Assembly: GCF_013177655.1 (NCBI RefSeq)
Contig: NZ_CP035946.1
Coordinates: 1,426,001-1,490,000 of the forward strand
Source: Campylobacter canadensis
GTDB taxonomy: Bacteria > Campylobacterota > Campylobacteria > Campylobacterales > Campylobacteraceae
Length of the DNA: 64,000 nt
Direction: 5' to 3'
This document shows positions 42,039 to 51,788 of this stretch, one piece after another (position 1 is the first letter of the stretch; each line of letters begins with the position of its first letter). The notes beneath the pieces are model-generated. The model made no database searches. It had not been told where the DNA came from and saw only the letters and a list, made by a program, of their open reading frames with translations. A program made the translations under genes and the position numbers.

Positions 42039-44315
42039 ATGGCAAGTAATTTAGGTTTAATTGGCTTTGGCAGTTCTAGTACTTGGGATTTTAAAGGAAT
42101 CTCTGATAAGCTAAAAGCAGCTGAACAAGGTTCTAGACTTTCTTTACCTAAAAAACAATTAAGTACAGCTCAAAATCAACAAAAAGATATAACAACTTTA
42201 GTTACTTTATTAAACACATTTAAAGCGAGTGTAAAAAATTCAATTGAGCAAACCACAGTTGGCAAACAAACAATTAAAACAAATGGAGAAAGTGCTAGTT
42301 TAAGCTTAGTTGATGGTGCAAAGCTTGATGATTTTACCATTGATGTAAAAAAACTTGCTACAAAAGACGCCTTTCAAAGTAAAGCTGTAAAAAGTGATTC
42401 ACAAAGCTTATTTTCAGATATTAAAATAAAAAATAAAGATAATGAAGAGCAAGTATTTAAAGAAGGTTCTTTTAAAATTATGATTGGCAAAGAAGAATTT
42501 AATATAAAAGTAAATTCTAACGATACAATGCAAAGTTTAAAAGAAAAGTTAAATGAAGCTACAAGCACAAATTCAAAAAAACTTTCATCTTTAATTAATG
42601 TAAAGGTGCTTGATGTTGGTAATAATAGTAGCTCATTAATGATTACAAGCAAAAAAACAGGGCTTGATAATGCGATTTCATTTGATATTGTTAGCGATGA
42701 AAATAATGAAGATGCAGCAAAATTTTCAAATGCAATTTTAGAAAAATTAGGCTTTTTAGAAAATAAAAAGGTAAATGACTTAAAAAAAGATTTGCAAACA
42801 AATAAAGATAATTTAGAAAATATAAATCAGCAATTAGCAAATAATGCTTATGATGTTAAATCTTGGATTAGCTCATTAGAAAAAGAAATCAGCCTAGATG
42901 ATGGTACTAAAATTAACAAAGATAGCAAGCTATCAAGTTTAAGCACTGAGCAGCTTGATAAATTATTTGATAAATTTAAAAGTGAAACTTCAAAAAACCA
43001 AGAAGAAGATGTTAAAAATTGGTTAGATGCTTTAAAATCAGGCTTTACAAAAGTAGAAATAACTTATAAAGATGGTGAAGAAAATAAAACAATTGATTTA
43101 TCAAAAATAAGCGAAGAAGATTTAGCTAAAGAAGAGGTAAAAAAAGCAATTAATGATAAATTTAACGAATTACAAAAGTCAAGCTTTAACACTCAAGCTA
43201 AAATTGATAGTCTTGATGATAGTATAAAAAATAATGTTGATGTAAATCATGTTCAATATGCTCAAGATGCTTTATTTATTTATGATGGTGTAGAAGTTAG
43301 CAGAAGTTCAAATGAGATTGATGATATTAGCGTGGGTGCTACAATCAACCTTAAAAAAGAAGGAAAAACCGATTTTAGAATGGTAAATGATAATTCATCT
43401 TTACTAGAAGCTTTAAAAGATTTTGCGGATAATTACAATACCATTATAAATAATATGTCTACTTTAACAAGCTATGATGAAGAAACAAAAGAAGCAGGAG
43501 CTTTGCAAGGAATTTCAGAAGTAACAAATCTTAAAAATCAACTTTCTGCTTTAATTACCGATGTTGATTCAAAAACAAATCTTAGCCTGTCAAATCTAGG
43601 TTTTACAGTAAATAGAAGCGGGATTTTAGAATTTGATGAAAGTGTATTTAAAAAGGCTTATACTGCAAACGAAGATACTATTAAAAACTTTTTAATGGGC
43701 GAAGATGTTTATCAAAAAAACACAGTTTTAAGTCAAGAAATTAGCTTAAAACCTGATTTAAGTGATGGCGATTTAATAATAAATGGCAAAAGTATTGTTT
43801 TTAGCGATGACTTTAAAAAAAGATTAGAAGATAAAGAAAAGCCAGTTGAGCAAAAAGAATATCTTGAAGAATTAGTAAAAAGTATTAATGATGCAAAGAT
43901 TGAAGGAGTTAATGCTAGTTTAATTGAAAAAGACAATAAATTTTATTTAAGTATAGCTTCTAATGGAAAAACTGATTTTACAATAAGTGGAGATTCATCA
44001 AAACTAGCTAATTTAGGCTTAAAAGAAGAAAAATTCATTTCATCAAAAACAACAAATATAGGTGTCTTTGAAAAAATCAAAAATAGCCTTGATTTACTTA
44101 TTGGAAACGATGGAACCTTTACAACCTTAGAAAAAGATTATAAAGATAAAATTGACAAATTAAATAAAGAAATTGAAAAAACAACTAAAGATATAGATAC
44201 GAAATTTGAAACTCTAAATAATAGATTTTCGCAATATGATGCTATGATGGCTAAATTAAGCTTACAAGAAAATCAAATTAAACAAATTATAGAGCAATCA
44301 AATAAAAAAAGTTAA
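42039..44315 (+). CDS. fliD: Flagellar filament cap protein FliD, unusually long
   Basis: Caps the filament and assists flagellin folding. The N-terminus (GLIGFGSSSTWDFKGISDKL) and C-terminus (long coiled coil, NRFSQYDAMMAKLSLQENQI) are typical D0/D1 segments; SSLLEALKDFADNYNTIINN is a classic FliD block. At 758 residues it is about 100 residues longer than the C. jejuni protein I recall. The excess probably lies in the Lys/Asp/Glu-rich middle (residues 240-390), the surface-exposed variable domains. Confidence 0.94.
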   Translation: MASNLGLIGFGSSSTWDFKGISDKLKAAEQGSRLSLPKKQLSTAQNQQKDITTLVTLLNTFKASVKNSIEQTTVGKQTIKTNGESASLSLVDGAKLDDFTIDVKKLATKDAFQSKAVKSDSQSLFSDIKIKNKDNEEQVFKEGSFKIMIGKEEFNIKVNSNDTMQSLKEKLNEATSTNSKKLSSLINVKVLDVGNNSSSLMITSKKTGLDNAISFDIVSDENNEDAAKFSNAILEKLGFLENKKVNDLKKDLQTNKDNLENINQQLANNAYDVKSWISSLEKEISLDDGTKINKDSKLSSLSTEQLDKLFDKFKSETSKNQEEDVKNWLDALKSGFTKVEITYKDGEENKTIDLSKISEEDLAKEEVKKAINDKFNELQKSSFNTQAKIDSLDDSIKNNVDVNHVQYAQDALFIYDGVEVSRSSNEIDDISVGATINLKKEGKTDFRMVNDNSSLLEALKDFADNYNTIINNMSTLTSYDEETKEAGALQGISEVTNLKNQLSALITDVDSKTNLSLSNLGFTVNRSGILEFDESVFKKAYTANEDTIKNFLMGEDVYQKNTVLSQEISLKPDLSDGDLIINGKSIVFSDDFKKRLEDKEKPVEQKEYLEELVKSINDAKIEGVNASLIEKDNKFYLSIASNGKTDFTISGDSSKLANLGLKEEKFISSKTTNIGVFEKIKNSLDLLIGNDGTFTTLEKDYKDKIDKLNKEIEKTTKDIDTKFETLNNRFSQYDAMMAKLSLQENQIKQIIEQSNKKS

Positions 44316-44323
44316 GGATTAAA

Positions 44324-44701
44324 ATGACAAGTAACGCATATTCAACTTATTCAGCAAATCATCTAGCAATAGAAAACAATGAAAAAATGATAGAAATGTT
44401 ATATGAGGGCATATTAAGATTTTGTTCTCGTGCAAAAAAAGCTATTGAAAAAGATGATGTGGAACAAAAATGTATAAATATCCACAAAGCTAGTGTTATC
44501 TTTGTGGAATTATTAAATTATATTGACTTTTCTCAAGGAGATGTAAGCTATTATTTACAAGGCTTGTATTCTCATCAAATATCAACATTAAGTAAATGTA
44601 TGATAGACGCAGATACTGCAAAACTAGATGAAGTTATGAAGGTTGCAAGCGGACTTTTAGAAGCTTGGCGTGAAGTAAATAATCTAAACTTAAACAACTA
44701 A
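44324..44701 (+). CDS. fliS: Flagellin export chaperone FliS
   Basis: A 125-residue helical chaperone that keeps flagellin unpolymerised before export. It starts MTSNAYSTYSANHLAIENN and has the family's KMIEMLYEGILRFCSRAKKA and NIHKASVIFVELLNYIDFSQ segments. It is third in flaG-fliD-fliS, followed immediately by a strong terminator. Confidence 0.95.
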   Translation: MTSNAYSTYSANHLAIENNEKMIEMLYEGILRFCSRAKKAIEKDDVEQKCINIHKASVIFVELLNYIDFSQGDVSYYLQGLYSHQISTLSKCMIDADTAKLDEVMKVASGLLEAWREVNNLNLNN

Positions 44702-44732
44702 AATAATCTAAGTACTACACTTAGATTATTTT
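44700..44732 (+). terminator. Terminator of the flaG-fliD-fliS operon
   Basis: A perfect 14-bp inverted repeat (AAAATAATCTAAGT / ACTTAGATTATTTT) with a 5-base loop starts at the last base of the fliS stop codon. The following 100 bases to the next terminator show no gene or motif I can support. Confidence 0.85.
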
Positions 44733-44835
44733 GCAAATTCTAAAATATTATTTATGTTTAAAATATACAATTTAAAATAAATTATCTTAAAAATTAAAAA
44801 TAAAATTACACCTATTTGCATAAAATAAAAATATT

Positions 44836-44866
44836 TTTACCCAAAACTTTTAAAAGCTTGGGTAAA
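44836..44866 (-). terminator. Terminator of the outer-membrane protein gene
   Basis: TTTACCCAA pairs with TTGGGTAAA around a 13-base loop that itself contains a CTTTTAAAAG palindrome. It ends 3 bases after the stop of the minus-strand gene, and the exit on the minus strand is T-rich. Confidence 0.65.
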
Positions 44867-44868
44867 TT

Positions 44869-45528
44869 TTAAAATTTATAGCTTAAGGCAAGTCCTGCAC
44901 TACCGCCTTTTACAATATCATTAATATAAGCAATTTTTAACCCTGTATAAATATTATTTGCAAAAGTATAACCTAAAGAAATATCAAATTCTGAAATCAA
45001 CTTTTCATCTATGATGTTATTAAAATAATATTTTAAATACACACCGCCACTCATTGTAAAATTATTCTCAAACTGTTTTCTAGCAGCAAGACCTGTCTTT
45101 AAAAGCATTGAATTATTGCTGTCGTTACTTTTATCTATAATGGTATTATAGTATTTAGCTTTAGAATTTATACTAGCATAACCAAAACCAGCTAAAAATG
45201 ATAAAGATACATCATTGCCAAGCAGCATTCCATAACCACCAAGAGCTGAAAAAGAATTAAAATTAGTTTTAATTCTTCCATTAATTTTTTGTAATTTAAC
45301 ATACATATCAAAATCACTATCAAATTCAGTATGAATAAATCTAACATCATACACAAAATGACTTTCTTCGTTTGTATAAAATTTATTTACATACAAATCA
45401 GCTCTACTAGCAAAGCTATCATCTAAATTAAGTGTATCATCAGCCACCCTACTTCCATAAATATCCAAACCAACAAAAGAACTCGCAAAAGCATTTACAC
45501 AAATTAACGAAAAAGCTAATTTTTTCAT
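44869..45528 (-). CDS. Predicted outer-membrane beta-barrel protein
   Basis: A 219-residue secreted protein: signal peptide MKKLAFSLICVNAFA with cleavage before S16. The rest is amphipathic strands with periodic aromatic residues and Gly (GGYGMLLGNDVSLSFLAGFG, GGVYLKYYFNN) and ends LALSYKF, the C-terminal aromatic typical of barrel insertion. The function is unknown. The frame stays open to a TTG at 45570, but ATG 45528 follows AGGAGA and begins the signal peptide. A G7 tract sits beside the promoter -10. Confidence 0.72.
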   Translation of the reverse strand: MKKLAFSLICVNAFASSFVGLDIYGSRVADDTLNLDDSFASRADLYVNKFYTNEESHFVYDVRFIHTEFDSDFDMYVKLQKINGRIKTNFNSFSALGGYGMLLGNDVSLSFLAGFGYASINSKAKYYNTIIDKSNDSNNSMLLKTGLAARKQFENNFTMSGGVYLKYYFNNIIDEKLISEFDISLGYTFANNIYTGLKIAYINDIVKGGSAGLALSYKF

Positions 45529-45555
45529 AATATCTCCTAAAATAAAATAATTTGA

Positions 45556-45568
45556 ATAATACCCCCCC
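45556..45568 (-). promoter_or_regulatory. Promoter with G7 tract beside -10 box (outer-membrane protein gene)
   Basis: On the minus strand seven Gs (45568-45562) run directly into TATTAT (45561-45556), which is 27 bases before the chosen ATG. The layout matches that of the TraT-like gene's promoter. A tract of seven is near the lower limit for frequent slippage in Campylobacter. Confidence 0.5.
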
Positions 45569-45700
45569 AATTCTTAATAACTGCTTAAAAATAAAAATAA
45601 ATATTATTAAATGGGATTAAAAGATATTAAAATTTTAATAATTATTAATTTAATCTTAAAAAAAATATATTATTTTTCTTTTTAAGAAAGTGAGGGAAAA

Positions 45701-47149
45701 ATGCTTAAAAAATACTATAAATTTATTTTACCTATTTTAGTTGCATTAATCATATTAATAATACCTGCACCGCAAGGTTTAAGCATTAATGCGTGGATAT
45801 ATTTTGCTGTTTTTATGATGGTTGTTATTGGCTTAATTTTAGAGCCAATTCCTGGTGCTTTAGTTGGCTTGATTGGAGTTGGAATTTTAATTTGGTTAAA
45901 AATTGGCCCTAAGGGTTCAGGCGATGTAAATCATATTATTAGTTCAAAAGAAGCGGTAAATTGGGGTCTTGCTGGTTTTTCAAATTCTACTGTGTGGCTT
46001 ATTTTTGCAGCTTTTATGCTAGGGCTTGGATACGAAAAAAGTAATCTTGGAAGAAGAATAGCATTGCTATTAGTAAAATATCTTGGCAAAATCACTCTAG
46101 GGCTTGGCTATGCTGTAGCTATTGCTGATTTAATTTTATCGCCATTTATTCCATCAAATTCAGCAAGAAGCGCGGGGATAATTTATCCTATTGTTTCAAG
46201 TATTCCACCTATGATGGGTTCTTATCCTAATGATGGAGCAAGAAAGATTGGCTCTTATTTAGTTTGGGTTGCACTAGCAAGCACTTGTGTAACAAGTTCA
46301 ATGTTTTTTACTGCACTTGCACCAAATTTATTAGCTATGGAAAGTGCTGTAAAAAGTGGTTTTAGCGGAGTTACTTGGCTTGGTTGGTTTATAGCATTTG
46401 CTCCTTGTGGAATAATCTTGTTTTTGCTAACTCCGTATTTAACTTATGTTATTTATCCACCACAAATAAAAGGCTCAAAAGAAGCATCAAAATGGGCAAG
46501 TTTAGAACTTGATAAAATGGGAAAAATGAGTAAAAAAGAATACTTAATGCTCTTTTTAGCATTATTTGCTTTATTGTTTTGGATTTTTTCTAGCGTTGAT
46601 GCTTGTGCTGTAGCTTTAAGTGTAATGATTGCTTTGGTTATTTTTAATATCATAACTTGGAACGATTTACTATCAAATAAAGCAGCTTGGAATATACTTG
46701 CTTGGTTTGGCTCACTGATAACTCTTGCTGGTGGCTTGAGCAATGTTGGATTTTTATCTTATATTAGTTCTATTTGTGCTGATGTTTTATCTCATTTTAA
46801 TAGCAATATTGCCTTTGCTGGTATTATAATTTTATTTTATTTGTTACATTATTTCTTTGCTAGTACAACTGCTCACGTTAGTGCTTTATTGGCTTTATTT
46901 ATTGCACTTAGTGCAAATATTAGCGCTATTAATCTTGATGAGATTGTTTTACTTATGTTACTTTCTTTAGGAATTATGGGAATTATTAGCCCTTATGGAA
47001 CTGGACCTAGTCCTGTTTGGTTTGGAAGTGCTTACATTAGTAGTAAAGACTTTTGGAAGCTTGGCTTTATTTTTGGAATGATTTATTTAATTATATTTTT
47101 AATTATTTGCATTCCTTGGGTTAGTTTTGCGCATTCTATTATTTTTTAA
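45701..47149 (+). CDS. DASS-family anion (dicarboxylate/sulfate) symporter
   Basis: A 482-residue inner-membrane transporter with about 12-14 helices of the divalent anion:Na+ symporter family (CitT/2-oxoglutarate-malate type). Family blocks are PIPGALVGLIGVGILIWL, FILSPFIPSNSARSAGIIYPI-like LILSPFIPSNSARSAG near residue 145, and the C-terminal SPYGTGPSPVWFGSAYIS. The substrate is probably a C4-dicarboxylate, 2-oxoglutarate or citrate, not resolvable from sequence alone. The 172 bases upstream contain AT-rich sequence and the divergent promoter only. Confidence 0.85.
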   Translation: MLKKYYKFILPILVALIILIIPAPQGLSINAWIYFAVFMMVVIGLILEPIPGALVGLIGVGILIWLKIGPKGSGDVNHIISSKEAVNWGLAGFSNSTVWLIFAAFMLGLGYEKSNLGRRIALLLVKYLGKITLGLGYAVAIADLILSPFIPSNSARSAGIIYPIVSSIPPMMGSYPNDGARKIGSYLVWVALASTCVTSSMFFTALAPNLLAMESAVKSGFSGVTWLGWFIAFAPCGIILFLLTPYLTYVIYPPQIKGSKEASKWASLELDKMGKMSKKEYLMLFLALFALLFWIFSSVDACAVALSVMIALVIFNIITWNDLLSNKAAWNILAWFGSLITLAGGLSNVGFLSYISSICADVLSHFNSNIAFAGIIILFYLLHYFFASTTAHVSALLALFIALSANISAINLDEIVLLMLLSLGIMGIISPYGTGPSPVWFGSAYISSKDFWKLGFIFGMIYLIIFLIICIPWVSFAHSIIF

Positions 47150-47170
47150 GCTTTATGCTTAAAAAATAAT
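47138..47170. terminator. Bidirectional terminator between DASS transporter and ansA
   Basis: A perfect 14-bp inverted repeat (ATTATTTTTTAAGC / GCTTAAAAAATAAT) with a TTTAT loop includes the stop codons of both convergent genes. Confidence 0.8.
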
Positions 47171-48100
47171 ATTATCTTTAGTAAATAACTCTTTTAAATC
47201 TATGTTATTTTCTAGTGCTAAAAGAGTTAGAATTCTTGCTTTAACATCACTTATAAAAGCACTCATAATAACCCCATTTTCTCTTAAAGATATCTCAGCA
47301 CCCAAATAAGCGTAAGTATTAAAGCCTGTCTTTCCACTCTCGCAGCGACTTGCCATTATTAAAGGTTTTTTAATATTTTTTATATATTTCATATGTCTTT
47401 GCATAAGATGCCCTGCTCCATAACCGCTAAAAACTAAAGCATCATAATTATTTAAATAATATTCTAAAATATCATCATCACAATCAAGGCATAGCTTTAA
47501 AAGCCCTACTTTTTTGCTAATTTTTTTAGGGCTATTAAATAAATATCTTTTAATATTATCCTTATAAAAATAAGCCTTACCCTCAATAACCTTCCCAACT
47601 AAACCAAAATCAAAAGAGGTAAAGGTATCAAGGCTAAAAGTATTACTTTTGTGTATAAAATTTGCTGAATGTATGCAAGAATTTAAAACACAAAGCACAC
47701 CTAAATCTTTATTTATAGCGCTTTTTGCAGTTATAATTGCATCATTTATATTTGCTAAACAATCACTTCCAAGTTGGCTTGAATGCTTCATTGCAGCACA
47801 AAAAACAATAGGAATTTTACTTTTCCAAAGTGATTGTATAAAAAATGCACTCTCTTCAAGGGTATCAGTACCTTGAGTTATAATAATTGCCTTTGAACCT
47901 TTATTTACTTCTTCTTTAGCAAGTTCTAAAAGCTCTAAAAGCATAGAAAAAGTTATATTAGGACTTGCTATATTGCTAAAAGTAATTGCTCTTATATCTT
48001 TGAATTCTTTTGCTAAATCTTGAGCATTTAGGCTTGGCAAAGCACCATTTTTATCACTTGTCATTGAAATGGTGCCACCTAAAGAAATTAAACTAAGCAT
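47159..48100 (-). CDS. ansA: L-asparaginase, cytoplasmic form
   Basis: Hydrolyses L-asparagine to aspartate and ammonia. The 313 residues begin [13 protein letters not shown] with the nucleophile region (Thr10), and contain the second signature [12 protein letters not shown] (residues 73-82). There is no signal peptide, so it acts in the cytoplasm, unlike secreted forms used for nutrient acquisition in some campylobacters. It overlaps the hemE stop by 8 bases on the same strand. Confidence 0.9.
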   Translation of the reverse strand: MLSLISLGGTISMTSDKNGALPSLNAQDLAKEFKDIRAITFSNIASPNITFSMLLELLELAKEEVNKGSKAIIITQGTDTLEESAFFIQSLWKSKIPIVFCAAMKHSSQLGSDCLANINDAIITAKSAINKDLGVLCVLNSCIHSANFIHKSNTFSLDTFTSFDFGLVGKVIEGKAYFYKDNIKRYLFNSPKKISKKVGLLKLCLDCDDDILEYYLNNYDALVFSGYGAGHLMQRHMKYIKNIKKPLIMASRCESGKTGFNTYAYLGAEISLRENGVIMSAFISDVKARILTLLALENNIDLKELFTKDNIIF

Positions 48101-49100
48101 TTCTTACTTGCTCTATTAAATAATGCACATTTTCAATAGGGATATCAGGTAAAATTCCATGACCTAAATTAAAAATATGTGCTTTATTTTGTTCTTTTAA
48201 AGCATTTTTAATAGCTAAAACTCCATCTTTAATTGCTTGTTTGCTATAAAGTCTGCAAGGCTCTAAATTGCCTTGTAAAACACAGTCTTTTTTAAATGCA
48301 AGTTGTAATGGTGTACTCCAGTCAATTCCTAAAACATCAATATAAGCAGTATTTAAGCATTCAATAAAGCCTCCAACTCCTTTTGGAAAGGCTATTATTG
48401 GTATTGATGGATTTTTTTGCTTTAGGCTTTTTGCTATTTTTTCAATGTAAGCCCAAGAAAATTCTAAATAAGCACTAGGCTCAAGCGCACTTGCCCAGCT
48501 ATCAAAAATCTGAATCGCATTAGCACCAGCGTCAATTTGCTTTTGTAAATATTCACATAAAACAATACTTATTCTCTCAAGTAAGGAGTGCATTAATTCT
48601 GGGTTTTGATAAAGCATTTTTTTACTTTTTGTATAAGTTTTACTTCCTTTTGCTTCTATCATATAAGTTGCTAAGGTCCAAGGTGCGCCACAAAAACCTA
48701 TTAATGCTTTATCTTTTGCTAGGGTATCTCTTGTAAGTTTTATTGCATCATAAACATAAGTTAATTTATTTGCAGCGTTTAAATCAAGCTTATTTACATC
48801 ATTAATATCAGTAATTACATCATTAAATACAGGTCCTTCACCAGCTTGAAATTCCAAAGAAAGTCCCATTTCATTAGGTACAACTAAGATATCAGAAAAT
48901 ATAATAGCAGCATCAAAGTCAAAACGAGTTATAGGTTGAATTGTAACCTCACTAGCCTTTTTATAATCTTTACATAATGATAAAAAATCTCCTGCTAAAT
49001 TGCGTACTTGCATATATTCAGGTAAATATCTTCCTGCTTGACGCATAAGCCATATTGGCATAATTTGTTCTTCATTAAAACAAGCTTTAATAAAACGCAT
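48093..49100 (-). CDS. hemE: Uroporphyrinogen decarboxylase
   Basis: Converts uroporphyrinogen III to coproporphyrinogen III. The 335 residues have the signature [19 protein letters not shown] near residues 15-33, [20 protein letters not shown], and [18 protein letters not shown] at the C-terminus. The ATG follows AAAGGAGA. The upstream neighbour is a UPF0114 membrane protein. Confidence 0.97.
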   Translation of the reverse strand: MRFIKACFNEEQIMPIWLMRQAGRYLPEYMQVRNLAGDFLSLCKDYKKASEVTIQPITRFDFDAAIIFSDILVVPNEMGLSLEFQAGEGPVFNDVITDINDVNKLDLNAANKLTYVYDAIKLTRDTLAKDKALIGFCGAPWTLATYMIEAKGSKTYTKSKKMLYQNPELMHSLLERISIVLCEYLQKQIDAGANAIQIFDSWASALEPSAYLEFSWAYIEKIAKSLKQKNPSIPIIAFPKGVGGFIECLNTAYIDVLGIDWSTPLQLAFKKDCVLQGNLEPCRLYSKQAIKDGVLAIKNALKEQNKAHIFNLGHGILPDIPIENVHYLIEQVRNA

Positions 49101-49116
49101 TTTCTCTCCTTTTTAA

Positions 49117-49644
49117 TTATTTATGCTTTTCTTCTTTTTTATGGTCGCTTTTGTGTAATGCCCATAAACCAACGCATACTACTAAAATACTTAAAGCTAA
49201 ATATAGCATATCCATTGTTGATGCAAATTTCAAATTTAAAGCGTGTTGAAAAAAATTAACTATTAAAACCATAATAATTACTTTGCCAAGCTTATCTTTT
49301 AACTCATCTAAACTATGAACTTCTAGTACTCTGCTTTGCTTGTATTGTTTAAATTCTTCAACCTCGCTAATAAATAATTCGTAAATCCCAAAAGAAAAAA
49401 TATAAAAAACTAAAGCCATTAAATACAAATCCACAGCTCCAACAATCTTACTTACAGCAACTTCATGTATATCCATATCAGCAGGATGTTTTGTGTAATA
49501 AACAATAACATCTTTAATTACAGAATAAACATCAAAAGATGCAATAAAAAACAAAACAAAGGCTCCAATTAAACCAAATATTACTGGTAAAATAGTAATA
49601 AGCCTACTTTTAATTAGTAATTTTTCAAAGTATTTTTCAATCAT
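49117..49644 (-). CDS. UPF0114/YqhA-family membrane protein
   Basis: A 175-residue inner-membrane protein with four helices (about residues 17-37, 66-90, 118-135, 142-160). The family block VDLYLMALVFYIFSFGIYEL is clear. The function of the family is not established. The C-terminus is a short His/Lys/Glu tail. It lies 16 bases before hemE on the same strand. Confidence 0.85.
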   Translation of the reverse strand: MIEKYFEKLLIKSRLITILPVIFGLIGAFVLFFIASFDVYSVIKDVIVYYTKHPADMDIHEVAVSKIVGAVDLYLMALVFYIFSFGIYELFISEVEEFKQYKQSRVLEVHSLDELKDKLGKVIIMVLIVNFFQHALNLKFASTMDMLYLALSILVVCVGLWALHKSDHKKEEKHK

Positions 49645-49687
49645 TTTCTTCCTTAAAAGTTATTAAAAAAACACATTATAAAAACTT

Positions 49688-50470
49688 TTATTTAACATTT
49701 TGACTAAAAATACTACATACTTTTATGCCATTTAAATAAATAATCCAAGAAAAATAAACCCAAATAAAAAAGAATAATAATGCTGCAAAACCACCGTATA
49801 AACTAGTATAAACTTTATTGTATGAAACATAAATAATAAAGGCATTTTTAAAAATATACCAAATGCTTGAAGTTGCCAAGCTAACAATTAAACTTACTTT
49901 AATTTTAATTTGTTTATTTATTGAAATATGAAAACACAAAAAAAACATAAACCATATAATCAAAAAAGGCAAAAAAGATAAAAAATTAAAAGAAATATTT
50001 AATATATCTAAATAATTTTGAATTTTATAAGAAAGAAAAAAAGAAGCAAATAATGCAAGTGGAGCAAGGGTTATTAAACTCCAATAAATGCTAAGACAAG
50101 CAAAAAAGCTTCTTTTTGTACTATTTGAAATTTTTGAAATAATGTTTTCATAAGAATTAAAAAAAACAAATAAAGCAAAAACCATAGCAATGATACCAAA
50201 GGCATCAAGCTTATTAGAATTTGCTAAAAATTCTTGCAAATAGGCTATATTTACATTTTGTTCATTAGGTAAAATTAACTTTATTAAAAAAGTGCTAATT
50301 TGTGTGCTTTGTTCTTTGTAATTTGGTAAATTTGCAAAAATAAAAAAACTCAAACTAAGCAAAGGAACAATATTTAAAATAGTATAAAAAGATAAAGAAC
50401 TTGCATAAGTTAAAATGCTTTTATCCTTAGTTGCAAATAATAATTTAAATAATTCTATAACTTTTTTCAC
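49688..50470 (-). CDS. YihY/BrkB-family membrane protein
   Basis: A 260-residue inner-membrane protein with six helices. The start LLFATKDKSILTYASSLSFYTILNIVPLLS and the C-terminal YNKVYTSLYGGFAALLFFFIWVYFSW are the family's signature regions. The family was once called RNase BN, an assignment later withdrawn, and its function is unclear. It overlaps the MFS gene's stop by 4 bases. Confidence 0.88.
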   Translation of the reverse strand: MKKVIELFKLLFATKDKSILTYASSLSFYTILNIVPLLSLSFFIFANLPNYKEQSTQISTFLIKLILPNEQNVNIAYLQEFLANSNKLDAFGIIAMVFALFVFFNSYENIISKISNSTKRSFFACLSIYWSLITLAPLALFASFFLSYKIQNYLDILNISFNFLSFLPFLIIWFMFFLCFHISINKQIKIKVSLIVSLATSSIWYIFKNAFIIYVSYNKVYTSLYGGFAALLFFFIWVYFSWIIYLNGIKVCSIFSQNVK

Positions 50471-51750
50471 TTTACTAGCCTTAATAACTCTTCACTTGAT
50501 ATTTTCTTACTGTTATATTTAACAAGATAGTAATCATTCTTAAAATTAACATCTATTACAAATTCATTATTTTTTATCTTGTCATTTATTTTATCTATTT
50601 TAAGATTTTTAAAGTCATTTGGATTATCCATAGAGCTTAATAAATAAAACCAAACAATGCAAAATATAATTTCAAGTATTAAAAATAATTTAAAACCTAA
50701 AAAGTCAAAATGTGTAAAAATACCAGCAAATAACGCTCCGCTAAAAGAGCCAAAATACCCGCACGAATTTGCAAAACCTAAACACAAACCCTTTTGCCTT
50801 GCTTTGCAAATTTTAGATATTGAGCTTTGCATAATAGGTTCGTGAATGCAAAAAGCACAAAAATACACAACAACAGCAAGTAAATAAAAAATAAAGTTAT
50901 TAAGTAAAAACAAGGCTAAAGAAAGTATAAATAAAGCAATTCCGCTAAGCAAAATTGTCTTACTTTTACCCTTAGATTCGCCAACAACTCCACCAACTCC
51001 CATAGCTAAAAAACCAAAAAATATTGCAAGTACATAAAGCATCCATAAATTATTTTTATCTTGCGAGTAAGTATTTACAAAGGCTAAAGGGATATAAAAA
51101 AATGTGCTTGAACTTAGCATTTTTTGCAAATAGCATGTAAGATATAATTTATTTAGATTTTTACTTGTAAAGGCTAATTTAAAGGGGATTTTTTCAGCAA
51201 TGATTATTTGTTTTTCTTTAGGTAAAATAAATAAAGCAAGTATGCAAAGTATGCTTAAAATAGCACTTAAATCAAAAAGTGATTTTAAGCCAAAAAACTT
51301 AGCCATTAAAGGTCCAACAACCATTGCAGCAGCAAAGCTCATACCAATAGCACCGCCCATAATAGCCATTGCTTTTGCTCTATCCTTTTCGCTTGTTAAA
51401 TCAGCTATCATAGCAGTAGCAACACCACCAATAGCACCAATACCTTGTATCATTCTACCAAGTAACATTGTATAAATATCATCAGCATAAGAGCAAATAA
51501 ATGAACCAATTATAAATATAATTAAACCAAGCAGCATAGTTTTTTTTCTACCTATTTTATCGCTTAAAGTACCAAACGGTAGTGAAAAAATCATTTGAAA
51601 AATAGCATAAATACCAACTATTAAACCTGTGCTAAATTCACTCGCTCCTTTTAAGCTAGAGCTATAAAGTGATATAACTGGTAAAACAATAAATAAACCA
51701 AAAAACCTACTTGCAATAATCAAGCTTAAAATAATAGTATTTTTATTCAT
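50467..51750 (-). CDS. MFS efflux transporter, YajR-like
   Basis: A 427-residue major-facilitator transporter with 12 helices. Motif A is clear after helix 2 (GTLSDKIGRKKTMLLG), and motif C-like glycines occur in helix 5 (GGAIGMSFAAAMVVGPLMA). The last 55 residues (VIDVNFKNDYYLVKYNSKKIS) form a small soluble domain resembling the ferredoxin-like YAM domain of E. coli YajR. The exported substrate is unknown. It is the first gene of a co-directional MFS-YihY unit. Confidence 0.82.
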   Translation of the reverse strand: MNKNTIILSLIIASRFFGLFIVLPVISLYSSSLKGASEFSTGLIVGIYAIFQMIFSLPFGTLSDKIGRKKTMLLGLIIFIIGSFICSYADDIYTMLLGRMIQGIGAIGGVATAMIADLTSEKDRAKAMAIMGGAIGMSFAAAMVVGPLMAKFFGLKSLFDLSAILSILCILALFILPKEKQIIIAEKIPFKLAFTSKNLNKLYLTCYLQKMLSSSTFFYIPLAFVNTYSQDKNNLWMLYVLAIFFGFLAMGVGGVVGESKGKSKTILLSGIALFILSLALFLLNNFIFYLLAVVVYFCAFCIHEPIMQSSISKICKARQKGLCLGFANSCGYFGSFSGALFAGIFTHFDFLGFKLFLILEIIFCIVWFYLLSSMDNPNDFKNLKIDKINDKIKNNEFVIDVNFKNDYYLVKYNSKKISSEELLRLVK

Positions 51751-51788
51751 AACCTAATTTCCTTTCGGTTAATTTTAATCCTATTTCT

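Noticed and set aside
45529-45570. N-terminal extension of the outer-membrane protein from TTG 45570
   Set aside because: It would translate through the G7 tract and -10 box and place 14 residues before a normal signal peptide; ATG 45528 has a proper AGGAGA.
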